Source of the DNA: an uncultured Bacteroidota bacterium
GTDB taxonomy: Bacteria > Bacteroidota > Bacteroidia > Flavobacteriales > Flavobacteriaceae
Assembly (NCBI GenBank): GCA_902519955.1
Contig: CABYMF010000002.1
Location: 1-64,000 of the forward strand
Length of the DNA stretch: 64,000 bases
Reading direction: 5' to 3'
Below the pieces are notes generated by a model, which was given only the letters and a program-made list of their open reading frames with translations, did not search any database and was not told the origin of the DNA. The position numbers and the translations under genes were made by a program. Shown here piece after piece: positions 9,387 through 19,044 of this stretch; positions within the stretch are counted from its first letter, which is position 1, and the number at the start of each line of letters is the position of its first letter.

Positions 9387-11092
9387 GGTTCTTTATAAAA
9401 AATATTAATCTAATTCATATCTGTCTATGCATAAACAGCTTCTATTCTTATAGTATTCAAGAAGATATAAAATCATTTAATGATTCCATTATAAAGTACA
9501 AGAATGGAGATTATCAAAAAGCAATTGAATTTGGGTATGCTGCTCTTGATTTAATAAAGGATAAAGAAATTATTTCACTTGACTTTGTTAATACAAATTA
9601 TTACATAGGTGAAACATTATATTATCTTGGTGACTATAAAACTTCTTTTGAATATTTATCTAAGTCTTTAGAACTCTACGATCTACTCAAACCAAAACAA
9701 CGAAGAAACAAACTTGTTACTAAGCCTCCATGGGTACTGGTAATTATGGGTAATGTTTATTTTTCAAATGATGACTTTTCAAATGCAGAAAAATTTTATA
9801 ATGAAGCATTAGAAAATTTTAAATTATTTGATTTAGAATATGAGGAAGAAATATACTATGGCACTAATACAGTACTTCAGAATTTATCATTTATTAGAAG
9901 AAATCAAGGACAAATAGAATTATCAAGAAATTTATTAGATAAAGTTTTAGAAAGCAGGAAAAAAAGGGGGAAGCAAATAGACATTATTCAGACATATTTA
10001 GCTTACATGGAATTATTCCAAATATCTGGGGATGATGAGCTGCTAATAAAAAATTATGAGAACATAAAGAATGTCTACAATCAATATTCATCAAGAGATT
10101 ATACAAAAGAATATGAGGCACTTTTTTACAATGCAAATCTGGTTTACTCACAATTTTTTATTTCAAAAGGTGAATTAACAGAATCACTAAAATATTTATC
10201 TATTGCAAAGGACCTTTCTAAGGAGCTACCTATTGTAGTGCCAGAGATTAATTTTAGAATTTCTAATGTATTCTTTTTAATGGGTTTATTTGAGAATGCT
10301 TCGAGTTTGATAAAAGAAAATTTAAATAACTTAAACCTTTCTGATTTTCAAAAAATAGACAATTATAAGCTTCTTGAAAAAATATATAAAAAGGAAGGGG
10401 CTAAAGAAAAACTATTGGCTGTTAAAGACTCAATTATATTTTACAATGAAAATCAATCTAGTGCATTAATAGATAAACAATTTAATGCTCTTGAAAATTT
10501 TATTCTTATTAGTGATAAGCAAAATGATATTAAGATTTACCAGGCAAGAAATACAAGATTAATTCTAACTTCTATTTTTACCCTAATTATCTTTTCACTT
10601 ATAATAGTATCCTATAGATTTAATCTTGCATTACAAAAAGAAAAGAATAAAAGACTTGCACTACAAAAAGAAAAGATCCAGAGCAAGTTAGATTTGAAAC
10701 AGAGAGAATTATTTAGTAAAGTTAATTTTATTACTCAAACAAATGAGTACTTAAATAGAATTAAAGGTAAACTAGAATCAAAAGAATCTAACTCTGAAGA
10801 TTTAAAAAATGAAATAGCAAACATGGCAAATTCTGAGAAAGCTTACAGTGATTTTGATAAAATGTTTAGCCAAGTATACCCTAATTTTTATAAAAACCTC
10901 AATACTTATTCTAAACTAACTCAAACTGATATCAGATTAGCTTCTTATATAAAGATGAACCATTCAAATAATGAGATTGCAAGGATCTCAGGAATTTCAA
11001 TAAGGACGGTTGAAAGTCAAAGATATAGATTATCAAAAAAACTTAAATTATCTAATGGGGAAGATTTAAATAGCTTTATTATGAAAATTTAA
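9383..11092 (+). CDS. TPR-containing, membrane-anchored transcriptional regulator with C-terminal LuxR-type HTH
   Basis: N-terminal TPR-like repeats, TM segment (LILTSIFTLIIFSLIIVSY), coiled coil, C-terminal HTH (LTQTDIRLASYIKMNHSNNEIARISGISIRTVESQRYRLSKKL). ATGA overlap with the GGT-like gene. Confidence 0.85.
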   Translation: MRFFIKNINLIHICLCINSFYSYSIQEDIKSFNDSIIKYKNGDYQKAIEFGYAALDLIKDKEIISLDFVNTNYYIGETLYYLGDYKTSFEYLSKSLELYDLLKPKQRRNKLVTKPPWVLVIMGNVYFSNDDFSNAEKFYNEALENFKLFDLEYEEEIYYGTNTVLQNLSFIRRNQGQIELSRNLLDKVLESRKKRGKQIDIIQTYLAYMELFQISGDDELLIKNYENIKNVYNQYSSRDYTKEYEALFYNANLVYSQFFISKGELTESLKYLSIAKDLSKELPIVVPEINFRISNVFFLMGLFENASSLIKENLNNLNLSDFQKIDNYKLLEKIYKKEGAKEKLLAVKDSIIFYNENQSSALIDKQFNALENFILISDKQNDIKIYQARNTRLILTSIFTLIIFSLIIVSYRFNLALQKEKNKRLALQKEKIQSKLDLKQRELFSKVNFITQTNEYLNRIKGKLESKESNSEDLKNEIANMANSEKAYSDFDKMFSQVYPNFYKNLNTYSKLTQTDIRLASYIKMNHSNNEIARISGISIRTVESQRYRLSKKLKLSNGEDLNSFIMKI

Positions 11093-11192
11093 TAAATCTA
11101 CCGCAGTATATTTGCAGTAGTTAATTTTTAAGTTTTTTTTAATAAAAGACATTATATTTAGCAATAATATAAAAACTAATTAATAGATAATT

Positions 11193-14100
11193 ATGAAAAA
11201 AAATACATTTCTATGTGCTTTGCTCTCTTTGACTTTTAGTCTTTCAGCAGTTGCACAACAGATCACAGGATCAGTTAGTGACGATAGTGGAATACCTCTT
11301 CCAGGTGCTTCAGTTGTTGTACAAGGAACATCTCAAGGTACTACTACCGATTTTGATGGTAACTTTTCAATTGAAACACCGCAAGGAAGTACTTTGGTCA
11401 TTAGTTATGTTGGTTACGATTCACAACTAATAGTTGTAGGGTCATCTCCAATTAACGTTCAACTGAGCTCAGATAACGCTCTTGATGAAGTTGTGGTTAC
11501 AGCTTTAGGTCTAACAAGAGAAAAAAAATCACTTGGATATTCTGTTACAGAAGTTGATGGTGATGAAATTAATTCTGTTAAAGATAATAATATAGCAAGT
11601 TCTTTGATGGGTAAAGTTGCAGGTTTGAATATTACACAATCAGGTTCTATTGGTTCTGCATCAAGAATTACATTAAGAGGTAACAACTCTGTAAATGGAA
11701 TGAATCAAGCTCTTATTGTTGTTGACGGTATTCCTATAAATGCTGATGGAATTGAGTCAGGTCAAAATGCTGATTATAGTTCAACAGTAGTTGGTGGGGG
11801 TATAACAGATGTAAATGGATACGATATTGAATCAATCTCTGTTCTAAAAGGACCAAATGCATCTGCACTTTATGGTTCTAGAGCTGGTAATGGAGTTATT
11901 CTAATTACTACAAAAACAGGATCTGAAACTGATGGTTTAGGTATCTCTCTTAATACGAATTTAACAGCTGATACAGTTATGTTTTTACCTGATTTTCAAA
12001 ATGAATATGCTCAAGGTACTTTAGGTACTGCATATACTGATATAGCCTCTGATTATGGTAGTAACTCTTGGGGTCCAAAAATGGGTTCAACACAAATGTA
12101 TTTTGATGGTGTGCCAAGAGTGACTCAAGCTTACCCAGATAATGTTAAAGATTTTTTCAATACTGGTATTAAAGCTATAACATCTTTGTCAATTCAAAAT
12201 GCTACAGAAAAAGGATCTGTTAGATTTTCTTATACTAATAGTGATATACAGGGTATGATACCTAATTCATCTATGATTAGCCATAACTTTAATTTAAGAG
12301 GAGTAATGAATTTATCTGATAAGCTATCCATTGATGCTAAAGCAACATATTTCACTCAAGAAGTAAATGGTCGTCAGCAAATGGGAGGTGAAGGAATCAT
12401 GGGGGTTGTTTATCAAATGCCTAGATCGGTTGATATAAATGACTTAAAGAAATATCAAGTAGATAATCCTGGGACAACAGATGAGTTTAAAGTATTAAAC
12501 TATGGTGGCTCAAATTCTCAAACAGCAAACCCTTATTGGATGGCAAATCACGATGAAAGAAATGACAGAAGAAATAGATTTTTTGGTTTTGCAAAAATTA
12601 ACTATGAATTTACAGACTGGTTAAGCGCATTCGTTAGAGTAGGTGCTGATATTACAGATTCTAAAACTAAAACAATAACGAAACCAGGACATCACTTCTA
12701 CAGAGGAGGTAGAATGGATTTAAATACTATTTCTTCGGGTGAACTAAATACAGACCTTGTATTTACAGCTAAAAAAGACATAACAAGTGATCTAAATGTT
12801 GTTGTAAATGCTGGTGGAAGTTTATCAAAAAGAACATACCAGGGATATTATCAGTTCGGAGAAAACTTTAAGATTCCAACAAAATTCTTCCTAAATAATG
12901 CGGCTAATATTTTAGCTCCAAATGAAACTCCTTTAACAATTAAGAAAGTTAACTCAGCTTTTGCAAGTGCTAATTTTGCTTATCAAGACTTTTTATATAT
13001 TGATTTAACTTCAAGAAATGATTGGTCATCTACACTTGGAGAGGAAAATAGATCTTATACTTATAATTCTGCCTCAGTTTCTGCCTTACTAAATAGTATT
13101 GTAGATCCAGAACAAGAGGTATTTAATTTATTAAAACTTAGAGCTGGATATGCACAAGTTGGGAATGATACAGATCCATACCAATTATATCAAACATTTG
13201 ATGTACCAGGTCAAGGATATCTTGGCCTTACTACTTTAAGTGCTCCGAGTATTAAATTAAATGAAGACTTAAAGCCTGAACAGGTAACATCCGTTGAATT
13301 TGGACTTGAAGGTTCTATGTTAAATAACCGATTATTTTTTGACTTCTCTATATATGACAAAGAGACTACAGATATGATATTTAATGTTCCTGTTCCAGCA
13401 GCAACTGGTTTCCAGTTCTTTAAAGAAAATGTTGGAAAAGTCTCAAACAAAGGTGTAGAAATTACTCTTGGTGGTAGAATAATTCAAAATAGTAAAATGG
13501 TTTGGGATTCATCTCTAAACTATTCTAAAAATGAAAATGAGCTTTTAGAGTTGATTGATGATTTAGAAACATTTACTTATATGACTACAAACGATGGTCA
13601 AGTTGCTTTAAGAGCTCAAGTTGGTGGAACAATAGGTGATATCTATGGTGCGGTATGGGAAACAAACGATGCTGGTCAAAAATTATTAAGAGAAGATGGT
13701 AGACCACAAAGTTCAGATCCTAATGAGTATTTAGGTACTGCTCAACCAGACTTTTTAGCTGGATGGGTAAATACTTTCAGATATGGAAACTATACACTTA
13801 GCTTCCAAATTGATGGAAGATTTGGTGGTCAGTTCTACTCTAATACTTCTAGAAATCTAGATTCATATGGAGTTAGTGAAAGAACTCTTCAATATAGAGA
13901 ATCTGGTATCACATTAGATGGAATTAATAGTGCAACTGGTGCTACAAATACTGAGGCCATTACTGGTCAAGAATATTGGGGATCCCTTGCAGTAGAGAAC
14001 TATATATACGATCAAGATAATATAAGACTAAGAGAGCTTTCTATTGGATATCAAATCCCTAATACTCAATCTTTAGGTATTCAAAGCGCTTCTCTTCAGC

Positions 14101-14252
14101 TTGTTGGAAGAAATCTTTTCTTCTTCTCAAAAGATGCTCCAGATGTAGATCCTGAGATGACTTTAGGAACTGCAATTGGTGCACAAGGTTTTAACCTAAA
14201 TAACCTACCTTCTACTAGAAGCCTAGGTGTGAATCTTACTTTAAACTTTTAA
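11193..14252 (+). CDS. SusC/RagA family TonB-linked outer membrane protein (second copy)
   Basis: Signal peptide, GSVSDDSGIPLPGASVVVQGTSQGTTTDFDGNF, plug domain LKGPNASALYGSRAGNGVILITTKTG. Confidence 0.97.
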   Translation: MKKNTFLCALLSLTFSLSAVAQQITGSVSDDSGIPLPGASVVVQGTSQGTTTDFDGNFSIETPQGSTLVISYVGYDSQLIVVGSSPINVQLSSDNALDEVVVTALGLTREKKSLGYSVTEVDGDEINSVKDNNIASSLMGKVAGLNITQSGSIGSASRITLRGNNSVNGMNQALIVVDGIPINADGIESGQNADYSSTVVGGGITDVNGYDIESISVLKGPNASALYGSRAGNGVILITTKTGSETDGLGISLNTNLTADTVMFLPDFQNEYAQGTLGTAYTDIASDYGSNSWGPKMGSTQMYFDGVPRVTQAYPDNVKDFFNTGIKAITSLSIQNATEKGSVRFSYTNSDIQGMIPNSSMISHNFNLRGVMNLSDKLSIDAKATYFTQEVNGRQQMGGEGIMGVVYQMPRSVDINDLKKYQVDNPGTTDEFKVLNYGGSNSQTANPYWMANHDERNDRRNRFFGFAKINYEFTDWLSAFVRVGADITDSKTKTITKPGHHFYRGGRMDLNTISSGELNTDLVFTAKKDITSDLNVVVNAGGSLSKRTYQGYYQFGENFKIPTKFFLNNAANILAPNETPLTIKKVNSAFASANFAYQDFLYIDLTSRNDWSSTLGEENRSYTYNSASVSALLNSIVDPEQEVFNLLKLRAGYAQVGNDTDPYQLYQTFDVPGQGYLGLTTLSAPSIKLNEDLKPEQVTSVEFGLEGSMLNNRLFFDFSIYDKETTDMIFNVPVPAATGFQFFKENVGKVSNKGVEITLGGRIIQNSKMVWDSSLNYSKNENELLELIDDLETFTYMTTNDGQVALRAQVGGTIGDIYGAVWETNDAGQKLLREDGRPQSSDPNEYLGTAQPDFLAGWVNTFRYGNYTLSFQIDGRFGGQFYSNTSRNLDSYGVSERTLQYRESGITLDGINSATGATNTEAITGQEYWGSLAVENYIYDQDNIRLRELSIGYQIPNTQSLGIQSASLQLVGRNLFFFSKDAPDVDPEMTLGTAIGAQGFNLNNLPSTRSLGVNLTLNF

Positions 14253-14258
14253 AAAATC

Positions 14259-15956
14259 ATGAAAACTATGAAAAACAATTATTTTTTAACAACGTTAGCT
14301 TTAATGGCTTTGATGATCTCGTGTACTGATGATTTCAACGAGATTAACGAAAAGCCAGATGCTTTAGCCCCAAGTGATGTAAGTGCAAAATATTTTGTAA
14401 CTAACGCACAAACAGGACTATTTGCACCCAATAGATATCCTTATTGGAGAGGTCCAATTATTCACTCAGATAGATATGCTGGGCATACTTCATTCGGTTA
14501 TAAATCAAACTGGTGGGATGATGGTTTAGGATACAACTATAATCCAGGTTATACTAGTGCAGTACACGATGCGTGGTTTGCTAGTTATAATAGTACATTA
14601 ACTGCTTTTACAAACTTTGTAAAAGAAGGGGGTACTCTTGAAAACGATAAATACTATGCAATTGCATTAATAATGAAAGGACTTTATTATCAATATTATA
14701 CAGATACATTTGGTATGGTTCCTTTTTCAGAGGCTTCGGATCCTGATATAACTACTCCTAAGTACGATGATCAATTGACTATTTACTCTACTCTAGTTTC
14801 TGATCTTGATGAAGCGATTGCTTTAATAGGAAATGATGCAACTACTGGATCTGGTGTAGATATGTTAGGTGAAAATGATCTTTTCTTTAATGGAGATCTT
14901 CAAGCATGGAAACAACTTGCTAATAGTCTTAAATTAAGACTTGGTCTAAGAGCACATGGTGCACCAGGTGAAGGATTTTCTACATCTGCAATTTCTTCTG
15001 CAATTTCTAGTGGAGTTCTTGCTGATACTGATGCACTGCTTCAAAGAGATTTAGAAATTAGTACATGGGTTAGTGCGGTTTATGGAGATGTATGGGGTCC
15101 ATTCTATGGTGGTGGAAACTGGCATCTTGCTAAAACACTGGTTGATGCTCTTAGAGATAACAACGATCCAAGACTTACTAAATATGCTAAGCCAAGTAAA
15201 GGTGGAACAATTGAGTGGACTAAGCCAGCTGAAGGTACAAGAGTTGCATTATTTGATAAGCACGTCTCTTACCTAACAGGTATTCTTGATAGTGCAGGTG
15301 CTACATACACAAAAACTTCTGATGGTGCTGGTGGATATACAATTACTATGCCTGAGAATACTAACTATATTGGTCAACCAACTAGACTTAATGGTGAAAT
15401 TAAACCACTGTTAGACAGAAAACTTTGGTCTGAGCCTGCTGATATTGTAGTTAATCAACATAACTCAGGAAAACCAATATTTCCTTTTGTTGTGATGACC
15501 GCTGCAGAGAGTCATTTTATGATCGCTGAAGCTATAACTAAGGGTCTTGCTAGTGGTGATGCACAAAGTCACTATCAAACTGCAATTAGACATGCAATGC
15601 AATTATGGGACGTTGAAGATGGAGATATTGATACATATTTAGCCAATGAAGATATGGCTAAACTTAATGGAAGTACTGATCAAAACTTAGAGAAAATTGC
15701 AACACAGAGATGGATGGCATTATTTACTAATGGTTTTGAAGCTTGGGCTGTAGTTAGAGATACTGGATATCCAACTGAGCTTAGTGCAGGTGTTTCTGAC
15801 GATGATATTTTTGTTTTAGGTGACCTTAATGGAGCTTATCCACAAAGAATGAGATATGGTTCAGGTCCTTATAACACAAATGGTGCTAATGTTGAAGCTG
15901 CTGCTAGTATTCAAGGTCCAGATAGGCAAGCAACAAAGCTTTGGTGGGCTAAATAA
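14259..15956 (+). CDS. SusD/RagB family lipoprotein (second copy)
   Basis: Lipobox (ALMISCTDDFNEINEKPDA), SusD-like sequence, directly downstream of the second susC-like gene. Confidence 0.93.
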   Translation: MKTMKNNYFLTTLALMALMISCTDDFNEINEKPDALAPSDVSAKYFVTNAQTGLFAPNRYPYWRGPIIHSDRYAGHTSFGYKSNWWDDGLGYNYNPGYTSAVHDAWFASYNSTLTAFTNFVKEGGTLENDKYYAIALIMKGLYYQYYTDTFGMVPFSEASDPDITTPKYDDQLTIYSTLVSDLDEAIALIGNDATTGSGVDMLGENDLFFNGDLQAWKQLANSLKLRLGLRAHGAPGEGFSTSAISSAISSGVLADTDALLQRDLEISTWVSAVYGDVWGPFYGGGNWHLAKTLVDALRDNNDPRLTKYAKPSKGGTIEWTKPAEGTRVALFDKHVSYLTGILDSAGATYTKTSDGAGGYTITMPENTNYIGQPTRLNGEIKPLLDRKLWSEPADIVVNQHNSGKPIFPFVVMTAAESHFMIAEAITKGLASGDAQSHYQTAIRHAMQLWDVEDGDIDTYLANEDMAKLNGSTDQNLEKIATQRWMALFTNGFEAWAVVRDTGYPTELSAGVSDDDIFVLGDLNGAYPQRMRYGSGPYNTNGANVEAAASIQGPDRQATKLWWAK

Positions 15957-16045
15957 TTACATTAAAGTAATAATGCTTTAAGCTTTTTGATATGTTGATT
16001 TTTGTTTAGTTTAAATCTCAATCGCATAATAACATTATTACAATT

Positions 16046-16078
16046 AAAACCTGTGGAGGAATTCACAGGTTTTTTTTA
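16046..16078 (+). terminator. Intrinsic terminator
   Basis: aaaacctgtg gaggaatt cacaggtttttttt: perfect stem plus T tract. Confidence 0.9.
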
Positions 16079-16084
16079 TATAAT

Positions 16085-16813
16085 TTAAAGTAAGTCTGTT
16101 ATAGGTTTAATAAAGTTTGACCATATTACATAGCCCCGTTCATTAAGATGTAATCCGTCATAGGTAAGATCATTTATAAGCTGTCCTTTATTATCCACAA
16201 ATAATGAATGTAAATCAATAACAGTGTATAATCCCTGTTGTTGGTTTTCAATTATAATTTTATTGATTTTCTTAATATTTTGATTGTACAAATCATAATA
16301 TTTAAATGACTTCTGTTTGGATATTGGCAATAATGTCTGAATATAAACCTTTGTGTTGCTAGAACTGGATTTAATTTTTTTTGCGATGTCTATAATATTG
16401 TTGGCAATATAGCTCACTGATGGTTTTTCAATTGTGTTATTATACAAATCATTTATACCTATCAACAAAAAGACAGCAGCTGGATTAGAATCAATAATTT
16501 CCCCCAACCTAGCAAGCACGCCATCAGTTGTATCCCCACCAATTCCTCTATTCCTTATTATTGAGTTACCCAACCTAGAACTCCAGTCTTTTCCTTCAGC
16601 AGTTATGCTATTTCCTAAAAAAATTATATCCCCTTTATTTAAAGGGGAAGAATTAAACTCGTCTAATAATTTATTGTAGTTATTCTTACCCCAATCATCA
16701 TGATGAATAAGATGCTCATTATTCTTTGGTAAATATTCATAAATATTTTTTTCTTGGCTAATTATTAGCTGAGTGTTTATAAGTAAGATCGGAACTAATA
16801 AATAATTATTCAC
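16085..16813 (-). CDS. SGNH/GDSL-type hydrolase
   Basis: FLGNSITAEG, NRGIGGDTTDG, LIGINDLYN, YDGLHLNERGY blocks; signal peptide. Confidence 0.88.
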   Translation of the reverse strand: MNNYLLVPILLINTQLIISQEKNIYEYLPKNNEHLIHHDDWGKNNYNKLLDEFNSSPLNKGDIIFLGNSITAEGKDWSSRLGNSIIRNRGIGGDTTDGVLARLGEIIDSNPAAVFLLIGINDLYNNTIEKPSVSYIANNIIDIAKKIKSSSSNTKVYIQTLLPISKQKSFKYYDLYNQNIKKINKIIIENQQQGLYTVIDLHSLFVDNKGQLINDLTYDGLHLNERGYVIWSNFIKPITDLL

Positions 16814-16879
16814 TTTTAAATTTAATAAATGTTCTTGTAAAGAGTGTTAATTTAAATTAACTTATTATAAATTAATTAA

Positions 16880-17662
16880 ATGAGAAATATTTATGGATTT
16901 ATAGTATTAATAATTCTAAGCTCATGCACATCTAGTGCAGCAGATTTTAATACTCAGAAATTGGAATCCTTTCCATTTACAACAATAAATGAAAGAATAT
17001 TATTTATTGGAAATAGTTTTACATTTTACTGGAATCTTCCTTCTCAAGTAGAGAGAATGTCTATTGAAAGAGGTCTTAATTGGGATATTAGTCATTTTAC
17101 TGTTCCATCAGCAACATTAAAGATCCTCTGGAATAATCAAGATTTAAAATCTATTTTAGAGAGCGAGACATTCGATCATGTAATTATTCAAGAGCATAGC
17201 ACTAATATCTTAACAAATGCTAATGGCAATTCTGAATTTTACTTTGGTCAAATTGCCTCATTGATCCCAGATTCTACAAAAATTCATTTCTTCTCAACAT
17301 GGATGTATCCATCTATGGAGGAATTAAATACGAATAATGAGGAGTATCCAATTGAAGAGAAAATTAAACAAATAATTGATGGAAGTTCTGCTAAAATTAT
17401 TCCAGTTGGCAGAGGATTTAAATTATTTCAAAATAAATATCCTCAGTTTAATTTATTTATGGAAGATGATAAGCATCCAAACCCAAACGGTTCATACCTT
17501 GCAAGTTGTATAATTTTTTCCCACATAAGCTCAGAATCTTCTTTAAACCTGTCAAATCGATATAAAGGGATTGATAATAAAGGAGTAGATATATATTACA
17601 GTATTGTAGAAGATGAGGTGCTAACCTTTCTTCAGCAAATTTCTGATGAAGTAATTTTTTAA
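16880..17662 (+). CDS. SGNH-like lipoprotein of unknown function (DUF4886-like)
   Basis: Lipobox (ILSSCTSS), ILFIGNSFTFYWNLP block I, VIIQEHSTN, DDKHPNPNGSYLASC terminal block. Confidence 0.7.
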   Translation: MRNIYGFIVLIILSSCTSSAADFNTQKLESFPFTTINERILFIGNSFTFYWNLPSQVERMSIERGLNWDISHFTVPSATLKILWNNQDLKSILESETFDHVIIQEHSTNILTNANGNSEFYFGQIASLIPDSTKIHFFSTWMYPSMEELNTNNEEYPIEEKIKQIIDGSSAKIIPVGRGFKLFQNKYPQFNLFMEDDKHPNPNGSYLASCIIFSHISSESSLNLSNRYKGIDNKGVDIYYSIVEDEVLTFLQQISDEVIF

Positions 17663-17732
17663 AAAATATAAGTCATCAGAAATCTAAAATATGGGTAACA
17701 CATAAATTGGATTATTAATAAAACCCATTTAA

Positions 17733-18836
17733 TTAATTTTTATATATTCTGTTTTTTATAGCCTCTAAAAGTCCATTTGACGATAAATCTTCACCAAGTT
17801 GCCAAAACATAATTCCCTTCAGTTCCTGGTCAATAACGTATTTAGCTTTAAGTGAGACAGATTCTTTATTATCAAAGGATAAAAATTCATTTTTAGTTTT
17901 ATTAAAAGCATAAGGAGCTTTTGCAGTTTCGTCCCAATAAAATTTAAAACCGTCATCAAGATTATCAAGCTTATTAAAAGAAATAGCTTTTCTAAATTTA
18001 GCATTTTGAAACAAGCCATTATTTATATCTGCGACATTCTCCCATATTCTTCCATAAAATGCTGCTCCAACTATTATTTTACTTTTAGGTATCCCAATTT
18101 TAGTAAGATATCTTACCGCACTATCAACAGAATATGAATCTGTATTAACTGAATATAAGGGTGTATGATGACCTGTTTTTGTTTGACTATACAGATCATA
18201 ACTCATTATATTAACATGATCAACTAAAGGCATGACTTTATCCCAGTCAATTGACTTTTCTAGAAATGAATCAAAACCACCAGCTGCAAAGCTTATTATA
18301 TGTTCAGAAGCTAAATAATCGTTTAATCTTATGATAAGGTCAGTAAAATTATCTTTGTCTTCATCTTGATACTTATGACCTGGTACACCCGGAATAACAG
18401 GGTATTCCCAGTCTAAGTCTATGCCATCTAAATTATAATCTTCCAAAATTTTTGCTGTTGAAGAAGCAAATTCTTCCCTGCCATCAACTGTTGAGAAAAC
18501 ATCTGAACATGTTTTACACCCGCCCCAGCCTCCTAATGCAACAAGAATTTTTAATTTTGGATATTTATTTTTTAAGTTAACCAAATGAACTATTGTTAAA
18601 CTATCCTCCTCATTATCTACTGCTAACTTATTACCTTTTAAATGAAGGAAACTATATATTAGCTGAGTTATTCCTTTTAAATCATACTGATCAATTAAAT
18701 CTTTACCCCCTGGATAGTATGCAATAATTTCCTTTTCATCAATATTATTTTCTCTAATACTTGAGTTATCGCAACTAGTTAAAAAAGTGAATATTAGACA
18801 GAATATAATTTGTCTTTTAATAAATAGCTTTCTCAT
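17733..18836 (-). CDS. Glycoside hydrolase family 18 (chitinase-like / endo-beta-N-acetylglucosaminidase-like) lipoprotein
   Basis: DGIDLDWEYP catalytic motif, lipobox FLTSCDNSS, VALGGWGG, MSYDLYSQ. Confidence 0.93.
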   Translation of the reverse strand: MRKLFIKRQIIFCLIFTFLTSCDNSSIRENNIDEKEIIAYYPGGKDLIDQYDLKGITQLIYSFLHLKGNKLAVDNEEDSLTIVHLVNLKNKYPKLKILVALGGWGGCKTCSDVFSTVDGREEFASSTAKILEDYNLDGIDLDWEYPVIPGVPGHKYQDEDKDNFTDLIIRLNDYLASEHIISFAAGGFDSFLEKSIDWDKVMPLVDHVNIMSYDLYSQTKTGHHTPLYSVNTDSYSVDSAVRYLTKIGIPKSKIIVGAAFYGRIWENVADINNGLFQNAKFRKAISFNKLDNLDDGFKFYWDETAKAPYAFNKTKNEFLSFDNKESVSLKAKYVIDQELKGIMFWQLGEDLSSNGLLEAIKNRIYKN

Positions 18837-18896
18837 TATGTAAAAATAAAAAAAAAGGCTACACTTTATAAAAGTATAACCGTTTTATTGTTTTAG

Positions 18897-18969
<73 letters not shown>

Positions 18970-18979
18970 ATTTGAAGTG

Positions 18980-18987
18980 CAAATATA
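18980..18987 (-). promoter_or_regulatory. Bacteroidota-type -7 element (TATATTTG) for tRNA-Met
   Basis: Matches TAnnTTTG, 11 nt upstream of the tRNA 5' end. Confidence 0.7.
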
Positions 18988-19031
18988 GTAAACTTTCATT
19001 ACTTAGGTTTAAAGCATTGAATTTAAGTAGT

Positions 19032-19039
19032 TATCTTTG
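19032..19039 (+). promoter_or_regulatory. -7 element (TATCTTTG) abutting era start codon
   Basis: TAnnTTTG match, 5 nt before the era ATG. Confidence 0.6.
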
Positions 19040-19044
19040 GCGAA

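Noticed and set aside
11099-11145. Possible terminator after the TPR-HTH regulator (ctaccgcagtatatttgcagtag then T-rich)
   Set aside because: Stem contains a mismatch and the T-tract is not immediately adjacent; too weak to call.
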